DNA of 16,468 nucleotides. It comes from CAYGTK01 sp964352775. Its GTDB lineage: Bacteria; Bacteroidota; Bacteroidia; Chitinophagales; CAIOSU01. This document shows positions 8,237 to 13,739 of the stretch, in pieces. Position numbers and translations under genes: made by a program. Numbering within the stretch: the first letter of the stretch is position 1; each line of letters begins with the position of its first letter. Location of the stretch: the NCBI GenBank assembly GCA_964352775.1, contig CAYGTK010000081.1, positions 1 to 16,468 on the forward strand, written 5' to 3'. A model generated the notes under the pieces. It made no database searches, was not told the origin of the DNA, and saw only the letters and a list, made by a program, of their open reading frames with translations.

Positions 8237-8905
8237 TTGAAATTAGGTAAGCTTGTAGCGTTTTTAGTAATTCTGGTGATACCCTTATCATTCTTTAGTT
8301 ACTTCACTTATCTGAAATATACTGTTCCCCCTCGTTTAAAGAAATTACCAACGATGAGTCAGGCTGCTTTGCCTGACTTTTCTTTTGCAACGCAGACAGG
8401 TGATACCCTCTATCGATCTGATCTTAAAGGCAAAATTGTTATTGCCGACTTTTTCTTTACCACTTGCCCAGGCATTTGCCCAAAGATGAGTGATAACATG
8501 GAGACCATTCAAGAATGGCTTAAAACTAATGATAATTTAAAGTCAGAGTATCTATTGCTCTCTCATACGGTTGATCCTGAACATGATACTGTAGCTGTAT
8601 TGAAAGAGTACGCCATGGAGCGTAATGCTGATAATGAGATGTGGAAATTCGTAACGGGGTCTAAACAGGAACTATATAGCCTAGCTATCGATTTCTATAA
8701 GCTAGCAACACGTGAAGCTGATCAAAACGCTGAGGAAGCCTTTGTACACAGCGAAAAATTTGTGCTGATCGATAAATCAGGCTTTATTAGAGGATATTAT
8801 AATGGTGTAGATAAAGAAAGTGTCAACCAACTGGTAAATGATATTGTTCATCTAGATATAGAGTACCAGATATTTAAAGATCTACAGAATGACAGTATCC
8901 AATAA
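8237..8905 (+). CDS. SCO1/SenC-family copper chaperone for the CuA site
   Basis: A membrane-anchored thioredoxin-fold protein that delivers copper to, or reduces the cysteines of, the CuA site in subunit II. The 222 residues comprise an N-terminal anchor (about 7-23), then a periplasmic domain with the copper-binding CPGICP motif (Cys77, Cys81) and the distal ligand His171 in VHSEKF. The start is TTG at 8237. An in-frame stop at 8231 rules out anything further upstream, and the first ATG codes for Met40, after the anchor, which would leave the protein without export. The 3' end overlaps the next gene by 17 nt, suggesting coupled expression. Confidence 0.93.
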   Translation: MKLGKLVAFLVILVIPLSFFSYFTYLKYTVPPRLKKLPTMSQAALPDFSFATQTGDTLYRSDLKGKIVIADFFFTTCPGICPKMSDNMETIQEWLKTNDNLKSEYLLLSHTVDPEHDTVAVLKEYAMERNADNEMWKFVTGSKQELYSLAIDFYKLATREADQNAEEAFVHSEKFVLIDKSGFIRGYYNGVDKESVNQLVNDIVHLDIEYQIFKDLQNDSIQ

Positions 8906-9416
8906 CACAGCCAGAAATGCCATCATAGGTATATCTGTAGCAGTTACCGCGCTAGTGGTGGCATTATTTGTTATAGAGCCACCCAAAGTAGATGTTGGTT
9001 TCGACATTACCATTCTACCATTATTTCACGCCATTATCAATGGTACTACAGCAGTACTTTTATTGTTGGGATTACTATTCATTAAGCAGAAAAACATCAC
9101 AGCCCATAAAACCATGATGGGACTGGCTCTTGGGCTTTCCGCTATTTTTCTATTGAGCTATGTAGTATATCACTCCTTATCAGAACCAACTACCTATGGA
9201 GGCGAAGGTGGTTTGAAATACTTCTATTATTTCATACTCATTACGCATGTTATACTAGCAGCAGGGGTCTTACCATTTATACTCTTCACCTTTTTTAGAG
9301 CATTAACTGGACAATTTGAGAAGCATAAGAAGATCGCTAAGGTCACTTGGCCTATATGGTTCTATGTGGCCATCACGGGCGTGCTTGTTTATGTATTGAT
9401 CTCACCATACTATTAA
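8889..9416 (+). CDS. DUF420 membrane protein, CtaM-like oxidase assembly factor
   Basis: 175 residues with about five hydrophobic helices and the five scattered histidines typical of DUF420: His47 (LFHAIIN), His73 (AHKTMM), His95 (VYHSLSE), His120 (THVILA) and His146. Members such as CtaM of Firmicutes are needed for active haem A-containing oxidases, probably in cofactor insertion. The position between SCO and the end of the oxidase operon fits the same role. ATG 8889 lies inside the end of the SCO gene (17-nt overlap). The function is inferred from the family and neighbours; the sequence does not show which cofactor the histidines bind. Confidence 0.88.
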   Translation: MTVSNNTARNAIIGISVAVTALVVALFVIEPPKVDVGFDITILPLFHAIINGTTAVLLLLGLLFIKQKNITAHKTMMGLALGLSAIFLLSYVVYHSLSEPTTYGGEGGLKYFYYFILITHVILAAGVLPFILFTFFRALTGQFEKHKKIAKVTWPIWFYVAITGVLVYVLISPYY

Positions 9417-9426
9417 TAGTAGCACG

Positions 9427-9681
9427 ATGAAAAAGTTAATTCTATTCCTTTTTGTTTTTGTGGCACTGTTGGCTTTACTGCCACTAGATCTTTCAGCACA
9501 GTGCGCTATGTGTCGAGCAGCTGCAGAACAATCTTTAGAATCAGGGGCACCCATAAACTTGGCACTGGGATTAAATAAAGGAATCCTTTACTTACTAATA
9601 ATGCCTTACGTATTATTTAGCGGAGTGTTCTTGACTTGGTACTTCCACTACAAACAAAACAATAAAGTGGTTACTCACTAA
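9427..9681 (+). CDS. Small secreted/membrane protein with CxxC motif, unknown function
   Basis: 84 residues, not recognised as a named family. A strong signal peptide (about residues 1-24, ending LSA) is followed at once by QCAMC, a CxxC pair (Cys26, Cys29), then a short amphipathic stretch with ALGLNKG. A membrane helix (about 52-71) and a short basic tail end the protein. If the signal is cut after Ala24, the CxxC sits at the mature N-terminus on the periplasmic side. It is 10 nt after the DUF420 gene and is the last gene of the respiratory operon. A role in copper or thiol handling during oxidase assembly is plausible but unproven. The stop overlaps the convergent dehydrogenase by 4 nt. 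Confidence 0.8.
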   Translation: MKKLILFLFVFVALLALLPLDLSAQCAMCRAAAEQSLESGAPINLALGLNKGILYLLIMPYVLFSGVFLTWYFHYKQNNKVVTH

Positions 9682-10382
9682 ATATCTCCTAACATCGGCC
9701 TTATCACGATGTCTTCTATCACGGTTCTGTGCGAGAAGTTATAAATATCGCACACCAACTTCCCTATATCCTGCACATCTATAAATCTACTTTCTGGCAG
9801 ATCAACTCCATCCCAAGCAGAGGTCAACGTAGCACCGGGAAGTACCGAGCACACCCCTATGCCATCTTCTTTCAATTCTTCCCGAAGGGCTTTCGATAAT
9901 CCCAACATTGCAAATTTCGAAATAGAATAAGACCCACCGTTATTATAGGCTTGCAATCCAGCAATGGAGCTGATATTGAAAATGTACCCTTTCTCCGACT
10001 TCTTAATGGATGGTAAGAGTGCCCTTGTTAAGTGGTAAGCACTATACAAATTAGTGTTTATCATTTGCTCTAGCACCCCATCATCTTCTTTAGTAACCTC
10101 GCCAGGAAAGAATACCCCTGCATTGTTAACTAGCACATCTACTTTAGGCCAGTTCTGTTTTACATGATCAGCAAAAGCTGTAACATCAGCTTTTTTGGAA
10201 ACATCGGCTACCTTGATAAGCACCTGTTGGTCAGGATAATTCTTGGCTACCAGTTCTTGAAATTCCTTTAGATCATCTTCACTTCTTGCGCAAATAGCCA
10301 CATTCGCTCCACCCTTCAAAAAGTGGTCAGCAATGGCTCTTCCTATCCCTTTCGTTGCCCCAGAAACTACAACATAGCTCAT
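9678..10382 (-). CDS. Short-chain dehydrogenase/reductase (SDR family)
   Basis: A classical SDR of 234 residues. The Rossmann nucleotide site SGATKGIG is at residues 7-14, NNAG at 86-89, and the catalytic set is Asn111, Ser139, Tyr152 and Lys156 (YSISK). The LPGATLTSAW loop follows the active site. Arg33, just after the second strand (ICARSED), would favour NADPH, but the cofactor is inference. It resembles 3-oxoacyl-ACP reductases and sepiapterin-reductase-like proteins; the substrate cannot be told from sequence. It stands alone on the minus strand, converging on the respiratory operon with a 4-nt overlap and diverging from the mlaE-like gene across about 64 nt. Confidence 0.9.
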   Translation of the reverse strand: MSYVVVSGATKGIGRAIADHFLKGGANVAICARSEDDLKEFQELVAKNYPDQQVLIKVADVSKKADVTAFADHVKQNWPKVDVLVNNAGVFFPGEVTKEDDGVLEQMINTNLYSAYHLTRALLPSIKKSEKGYIFNISSIAGLQAYNNGGSYSISKFAMLGLSKALREELKEDGIGVCSVLPGATLTSAWDGVDLPESRFIDVQDIGKLVCDIYNFSHRTVIEDIVIRPMLGDI

Positions 10383-10402
10383 AATAGTACTTATCTGTTA
10401 AT

Positions 10403-10440
10403 GTGAAGAAGCTAAAATTAGCCTATTTTTGCTTCTTTAC
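10403..10440. repeat. Imperfect inverted repeat in divergent intergenic region
   Basis: Two 10-nt arms, GTGAAGAAGC (10403-10412) and GCTTCTTTAC (10431-10440), are reverse complements except for one position. They flank an 18-nt AT-rich centre containing the mlaE-like -7 box. The inner seven bases of the arms match perfectly. It sits between the divergent SDR and mlaE-like genes, so an operator acting on one or both is possible. A 10-nt half-site with one mismatch in AT-rich DNA can also arise by chance. Confidence 0.4.
10424..10431 (+). promoter_or_regulatory. Bacteroidota -7 box (TAnnTTTG) for the mlaE-like gene
   Basis: TATTTTTG matches the Bacteroidota -7 consensus TAnnTTTG exactly. It lies 15 nt before ATG 10447, so the leader would be very short. 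I do not see a convincing TTTG/TTG -33 element about 19-21 nt upstream, so the promoter assignment rests on the -7 box and position alone. Confidence 0.5.
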
Positions 10441-10446
10441 ACGACT

Positions 10447-11184
10447 ATGAATTTCTTCTTTCATTTAGGTAGATACGTTCTCATGATCAAGAGCCTTTTT
10501 ACAAGGCCTGAGAAACTATCCATGTACAGTCGTGAGACGTTTAGACAGATGTCGCTCATCGGTGTAGGGTCATTAAGTATCATTTCCATTATGTCCCTAT
10601 TCATAGGTGCAGTATCAGCCATTCAATTCGCTTATCAATTAGAGGGTAATATCATCCCGATGTGGTGGATAGGTTTGATCATCAGAGAATCGATGATATT
10701 AGAATTAGCCCCTACCCTATCAGGATTACTATTAGCCGGTAAAGTAGGCTCCAACATATCTTCCGAACTCGGAACCATGCGTATTTCTGAACAGATAGAC
10801 GCTCTGAAAATCATGGGCGTTAATACCGCATCTTACCTTATCGGACCAAAAATTCTAGCAGCAGTTATAGTGGTGCCGCTTTTAGTAACAGTATCGGTAT
10901 GCTTTGGTATTTATGGAGGTATGCTAGCTGGTATGTCTACAGGTATTTATACAGATGCAGAGTATATACGTGGTTTACAATCCCCTTTACGTGACTATAA
11001 CTTGTACATTATGTACTTCAAGTCGGTAACCTTTGGTTTCATTATCACTTCGGTATCCAGCTACCAGGGATTTTATGCAAAAGGTGGGGCATTAGATATT
11101 GGTGCAGCAAGCACTAGAGCCGTAGTCTTCAGTAGTATTATATTAATAGTAGCTAACTTCTTAATAGCAAGCCTTTTCTTGTGA
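10447..11184 (+). CDS. MlaE-family lipid ABC transporter permease
   Basis: 245-residue inner-membrane permease of the MlaE (DUF140/YrbE) family, which moves phospholipid or other lipids between inner and outer membranes. The family core is visible: IRESMILELAPTLSGLLLAGKVGS followed by SSELGTMRISEQIDALKIMGVN (roughly residues 78-123), a coupling region that meets the ATPase. About five hydrophobic segments surround it. An in-frame TTG at 10429 overlaps the -7 box, so ATG 10447 is preferred. Its stop TGA overlaps the GTG start of the ATPase gene, a sign of tight coupling. It is more like the Mla lipid system than a toluene-tolerance exporter, but the substrate is inferred. Confidence 0.9.
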   Translation: MNFFFHLGRYVLMIKSLFTRPEKLSMYSRETFRQMSLIGVGSLSIISIMSLFIGAVSAIQFAYQLEGNIIPMWWIGLIIRESMILELAPTLSGLLLAGKVGSNISSELGTMRISEQIDALKIMGVNTASYLIGPKILAAVIVVPLLVTVSVCFGIYGGMLAGMSTGIYTDAEYIRGLQSPLRDYNLYIMYFKSVTFGFIITSVSSYQGFYAKGGALDIGAASTRAVVFSSIILIVANFLIASLFL

Positions 11185-11942
11185 TAGAGTTAAGAAACAT
11201 AGAAAAGTCATTCACTGAGCAGAAGGTGCTGAAAGGTATTTCTACCACCTTTGAAGCTGGAAAGTGTAATTTGATAATTGGTAAAAGTGGTGCTGGTAAA
11301 ACGGTATTGATAAAATGCATGGTAGGCCTTTTAGAAGTCGACTCTGGAGAGATCCTCTATTCTGATAGAGACTTTTCCTCCATGACAAGAAAGGAAAGGA
11401 AGGTCATCCGTATGGAGTTGGGTATGCTTTTCCAAGGTAATGCATTGTTCGATTCTATGACCGTGGAAGAGAACGTACGTTTCCCTCTTGATATGTTCAC
11501 GAACTTAACTAAGCAAGAAAAGCAAGAACGAGTAGATTTTTGCCTTGACCGAGTACAGCTAGAGGGTGCACACAAAAAATTCCCATCGGAGATCAGTGGT
11601 GGTATGATGAAACGAGTAGGTATTGCAAGAGCTATAGTTTTGCGACCTAAATACTTGTTCTGTGACGAGCCAAATTCTGGATTAGACCCCAAAACAGCAA
11701 TAGTCATCGACGATCTTATCAAGGAAATTACCGTTGATCTGAATATCACCACTATCGTAAATACACACGATATGAACTCGGTTATGGGTATTGGTGATAA
11801 AATACTTTACTTAAATCAGGGCCTTAAGCATTGGGAAGGTAGTAACAAGGAAATACTGCATACTGATGATGAGGAATTGAACGATTTTGTATTCGCATCC
11901 AAGTTCCTTAGAGAATTACGCGAAGGAGCACGAAAAAATTGA
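11181..11942 (+). CDS. MlaF-family lipid ABC transporter ATPase
   Basis: 253-residue ABC ATPase that powers the preceding permease. Walker A GKSGAGKT is at residues 34-41, the Q-loop Gln at 85, the signature ISGGMMKR at 138-145 (the Mla-type variant of LSGGQ), Walker B YLFCDEP at 158-164 with catalytic Glu163, and the H-loop His196 in NTHDM. The start is GTG 11181, overlapping the permease stop by four bases (GTGA). The usual third component, an MCE-domain MlaD protein, does not follow; the next gene is sucD. The transporter must pair with an MCE protein encoded elsewhere or work without one. Confidence 0.92.
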   Translation: MIELRNIEKSFTEQKVLKGISTTFEAGKCNLIIGKSGAGKTVLIKCMVGLLEVDSGEILYSDRDFSSMTRKERKVIRMELGMLFQGNALFDSMTVEENVRFPLDMFTNLTKQEKQERVDFCLDRVQLEGAHKKFPSEISGGMMKRVGIARAIVLRPKYLFCDEPNSGLDPKTAIVIDDLIKEITVDLNITTIVNTHDMNSVMGIGDKILYLNQGLKHWEGSNKEILHTDDEELNDFVFASKFLRELREGARKN

Positions 11943-11963
11943 TGTAATTAACATCTGGGCAGC

Positions 11964-11994
11964 TTTGTTTCGCCTAGCTAAAGCCTTATTTTAG
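11964..11994 (+). promoter_or_regulatory. Bacteroidota-type promoter for sucD
   Basis: TTTG at 11964-11967 and TATTTTAG at 11987-11994 (one mismatch to TAnnTTTG) are separated by 19 nt. This is the spacing of -33 and -7 elements used by Bacteroidota primary sigma factor. The sucD ATG lies 33 nt downstream. A weak hairpin, GCTAAA/TTTAGC with a 7-nt loop (11977-11995), overlaps the -7 element. This is the best-formed promoter in the window. Confidence 0.6.
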
Positions 11995-12027
11995 CCACCA
12001 TTATTTTAACACGAAATTCTAACGTAC

Positions 12028-12915
12028 ATGAGCGTTTTAGTCAATAAAGATTCCAAGATCATAGTGCAAGGTTTTACAGGGAAAGAAGGTTCTTTCCATG
12101 CTTCACAAATGATAGAATACGGTACTCAAGTAGTAGGTGGCGTAACACCCGGGAAAGGTGGTACTACACACCTAGATAAGCCTGTATTCAATACTGTTGA
12201 AGATGCTGTAAAAGAAACAGGCGCTGATGTATCTATCATATTCGTACCACCTCCATTTGCGGCTGATGCCATTATGGAAGCTGCTGATGCAGCTATCAAG
12301 GTGATAGTAGCCATCACAGAAGGCATTCCCGTACAAGATATGGTAAAGGTGAAAGCCTATATTGATCAGCACGACTGCCGTATGGTCGGTCCTAACTGCC
12401 CAGGTGTAATGACACCGGGTGAGGCTAAAGTAGGTATCATGCCGGGCTTTATTCATACGCCAGGCCGTATCGGTATTGTTTCGCGTTCTGGTACTTTGAC
12501 TTACGAGGCGGTAGACCAAGTAACCAAAGCAGGTATGGGTCAGTCGACCTGTATCGGTATTGGTGGTGATCCTATTATTGGAACAACTACTAAAGATGCT
12601 GTTGAACTATTGATGAACGACCCTGATACTGATGGTATCATCATGATAGGTGAGATAGGTGGTAGCATGGAAGCTGAAGCTGCACATTGGATAAAAGAAA
12701 ATGGTACTAAACCTGTAGTTGGTTTTATCGCTGGACAAACTGCCCCTCCGGGACGTAGAATGGGTCACGCAGGTGCTATTGTTGGTGGTAAAGACGATAC
12801 CGCTGCAGCCAAAATGAAGATCATGCGTGAGTGTGGTATTACTGTTGTAGAATCTCCAGCAGTTATTGGTGAGACTATGGTAAAAGCTTTAGAAGAAGCT
12901 GGAGTTAACGCTTAA
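12028..12915 (+). CDS. sucD: Succinate-CoA ligase alpha subunit
   Basis: 295 residues; catalyses the substrate-level phosphorylation step of the TCA cycle together with the beta subunit SucC. The CoA-binding Rossmann domain is N-terminal (QGFTGKEGSFHA, then VVGGVTPGKGG). The ligase domain carries the phosphohistidine His247 in GHAGAIVGG. VGPNCPGV and the IGIGGDPI stretch are also typical of SucD, and the length is close to the usual 290. The sucC gene is not adjacent, which is common in Bacteroidota. A good promoter lies just upstream, and fabG follows after 6 nt, so the two are probably co-transcribed. Confidence 0.97.
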   Translation: MSVLVNKDSKIIVQGFTGKEGSFHASQMIEYGTQVVGGVTPGKGGTTHLDKPVFNTVEDAVKETGADVSIIFVPPPFAADAIMEAADAAIKVIVAITEGIPVQDMVKVKAYIDQHDCRMVGPNCPGVMTPGEAKVGIMPGFIHTPGRIGIVSRSGTLTYEAVDQVTKAGMGQSTCIGIGGDPIIGTTTKDAVELLMNDPDTDGIIMIGEIGGSMEAEAAHWIKENGTKPVVGFIAGQTAPPGRRMGHAGAIVGGKDDTAAAKMKIMRECGITVVESPAVIGETMVKALEEAGVNA

Positions 12916-12921
12916 TACCTA

Positions 12922-13671
12922 ATGGGTTTACTACAAGGAACATCTGCACTTATCACCGGAGGATCGCGAGGTATCGGTGAAGCTATCGTTCGTCGCTTTG
13001 CACAAGAAGGGGCAGATGTGGCATTTACCTACGCCAGCTCGAAAGAAAAGGCAGAAGCATTAGCTAAGGAACTTACAGAGAGCTTTGGCGTAAAGGTGAA
13101 AGTCTACCAAAGCGATGCTGGATCTTATGAAGAAAGTGAGGTATTGATAAAAGATGTACTGGAAGAATTCGGTAAGATCGACTCACTAGTGAACAACGCT
13201 GGTATTACTCGCGACAACCTTCTTCTTCGGATGAGTGAAGAACAGTGGGACGAGATAATGGCCACTAACCTAAAATCTGTTTTCAACCTTAGCAAGCACA
13301 TAGCTCGCCCAATGATGATGAACCGTAAAGGGTCTATCATCAATATCAGCTCTATAGTAGGTATTAAAGGGCAAGCTGGGCAAACTAATTATGCCGCTTC
13401 TAAAGCAGGTATTATTGGTTTCTCTAAGTCTTTGGCAGATGAACTGGGCTCTAGAAATGTGAGATGTAATGTAATAGCCCCAGGATTTATCGTTACTGAC
13501 ATGACCGATAAGCTTGGAGAGGATGCCCAAAAGGAGTTTCAGAAATCGATCCCATTAAAGCGATTGGGCTTAGCTGATGAAGTGGCAAATGTTGCCGTGT
13601 TCTTAGCATCTGATCTTTCTAGTTACGTTACAGCTCAAGTACTTAGTGTTTGTGGTGGCTTAAGTCGCTAA
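12922..13671 (+). CDS. fabG: 3-oxoacyl-[acyl-carrier-protein] reductase
   Basis: NADPH-dependent reduction of 3-oxoacyl-ACP in fatty acid elongation. 249 residues with the full SDR set: TGGSRGIG at 12-19, NNAG at 91-94, Asn116, Ser144, Tyr157 and Lys161 (YAASK), then IAPGFIVTDMT. The GITRDNLLLRM segment (95-104) and the C-terminal GG are typical of true FabG rather than of SDRs in general. The terminal residues GGLSR differ slightly from the usual GGMxM ending. It starts 6 nt after sucD. It is closer to FabG than the minus-strand SDR at 9678-10382, though a second FabG elsewhere cannot be excluded. Confidence 0.9.
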   Translation: MGLLQGTSALITGGSRGIGEAIVRRFAQEGADVAFTYASSKEKAEALAKELTESFGVKVKVYQSDAGSYEESEVLIKDVLEEFGKIDSLVNNAGITRDNLLLRMSEEQWDEIMATNLKSVFNLSKHIARPMMMNRKGSIINISSIVGIKGQAGQTNYAASKAGIIGFSKSLADELGSRNVRCNVIAPGFIVTDMTDKLGEDAQKEFQKSIPLKRLGLADEVANVAVFLASDLSSYVTAQVLSVCGGLSR

Positions 13672-13684
13672 TAAAGCAGCTACC

Positions 13685-13723
13685 GCATACAATTTCTATT
13701 TTTGCATACAGTTATAGCATACA
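13685..13723 (+). repeat. Three direct copies of GCATACA upstream of the VWA-like gene
   Basis: The heptamer GCATACA occurs at 13685-13691, 13704-13710 and 13717-13723, all in the same orientation. The spacings are 19 and 13 nt. The middle copy begins at the last base of a TAnnTTTG box. Multiple same-direction copies around a promoter can be regulator binding sites. The first and third copies share flanking bases (GCATACAA). Confidence 0.6.
13697..13704 (+). promoter_or_regulatory. Bacteroidota -7 box (TAnnTTTG) for the VWA-like gene
   Basis: TATTTTTG matches the -7 consensus exactly and lies 35 nt before the TTG start at 13740. No clear TTTG is seen 19-21 nt upstream, where the DNA is the end of fabG and its trailer. 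The box is embedded in the GCATACA repeat cluster, so control by a regulator is possible. Confidence 0.5.
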
Positions 13724-13739
13724 ACGATCTTAGCTTGTT

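Noticed and set aside
9678..10382. Horizontally acquired gene because it is a lone minus-strand gene between two + operons
   Set aside because: By eye its base and codon use resemble its neighbours, and no flanking repeats or mobile genes are present.
11357..11752. 131-residue minus-strand open frame opposite the MlaF-like ATPase
   Set aside because: The plus-strand gene has all ABC ATPase motifs here; the antisense product shows no recognisable domain or start signal.
11941..11955. Possible terminator hairpin GATGT/ACATC after the MlaF-like gene
   Set aside because: The stem is only 5 bp and AT-rich, and no run of T follows directly.
11977..11995. Hairpin GCTAAA/TTTAGC as a riboswitch or terminator before sucD
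   Set aside because: It overlaps the -7 box, so most of it would not be transcribed from that promoter. The stem is short and no known riboswitch features are seen.
12172..12519. 115-residue minus-strand open frame opposite sucD
   Set aside because: It is the shadow of a highly conserved gene; no promoter or domain is seen.
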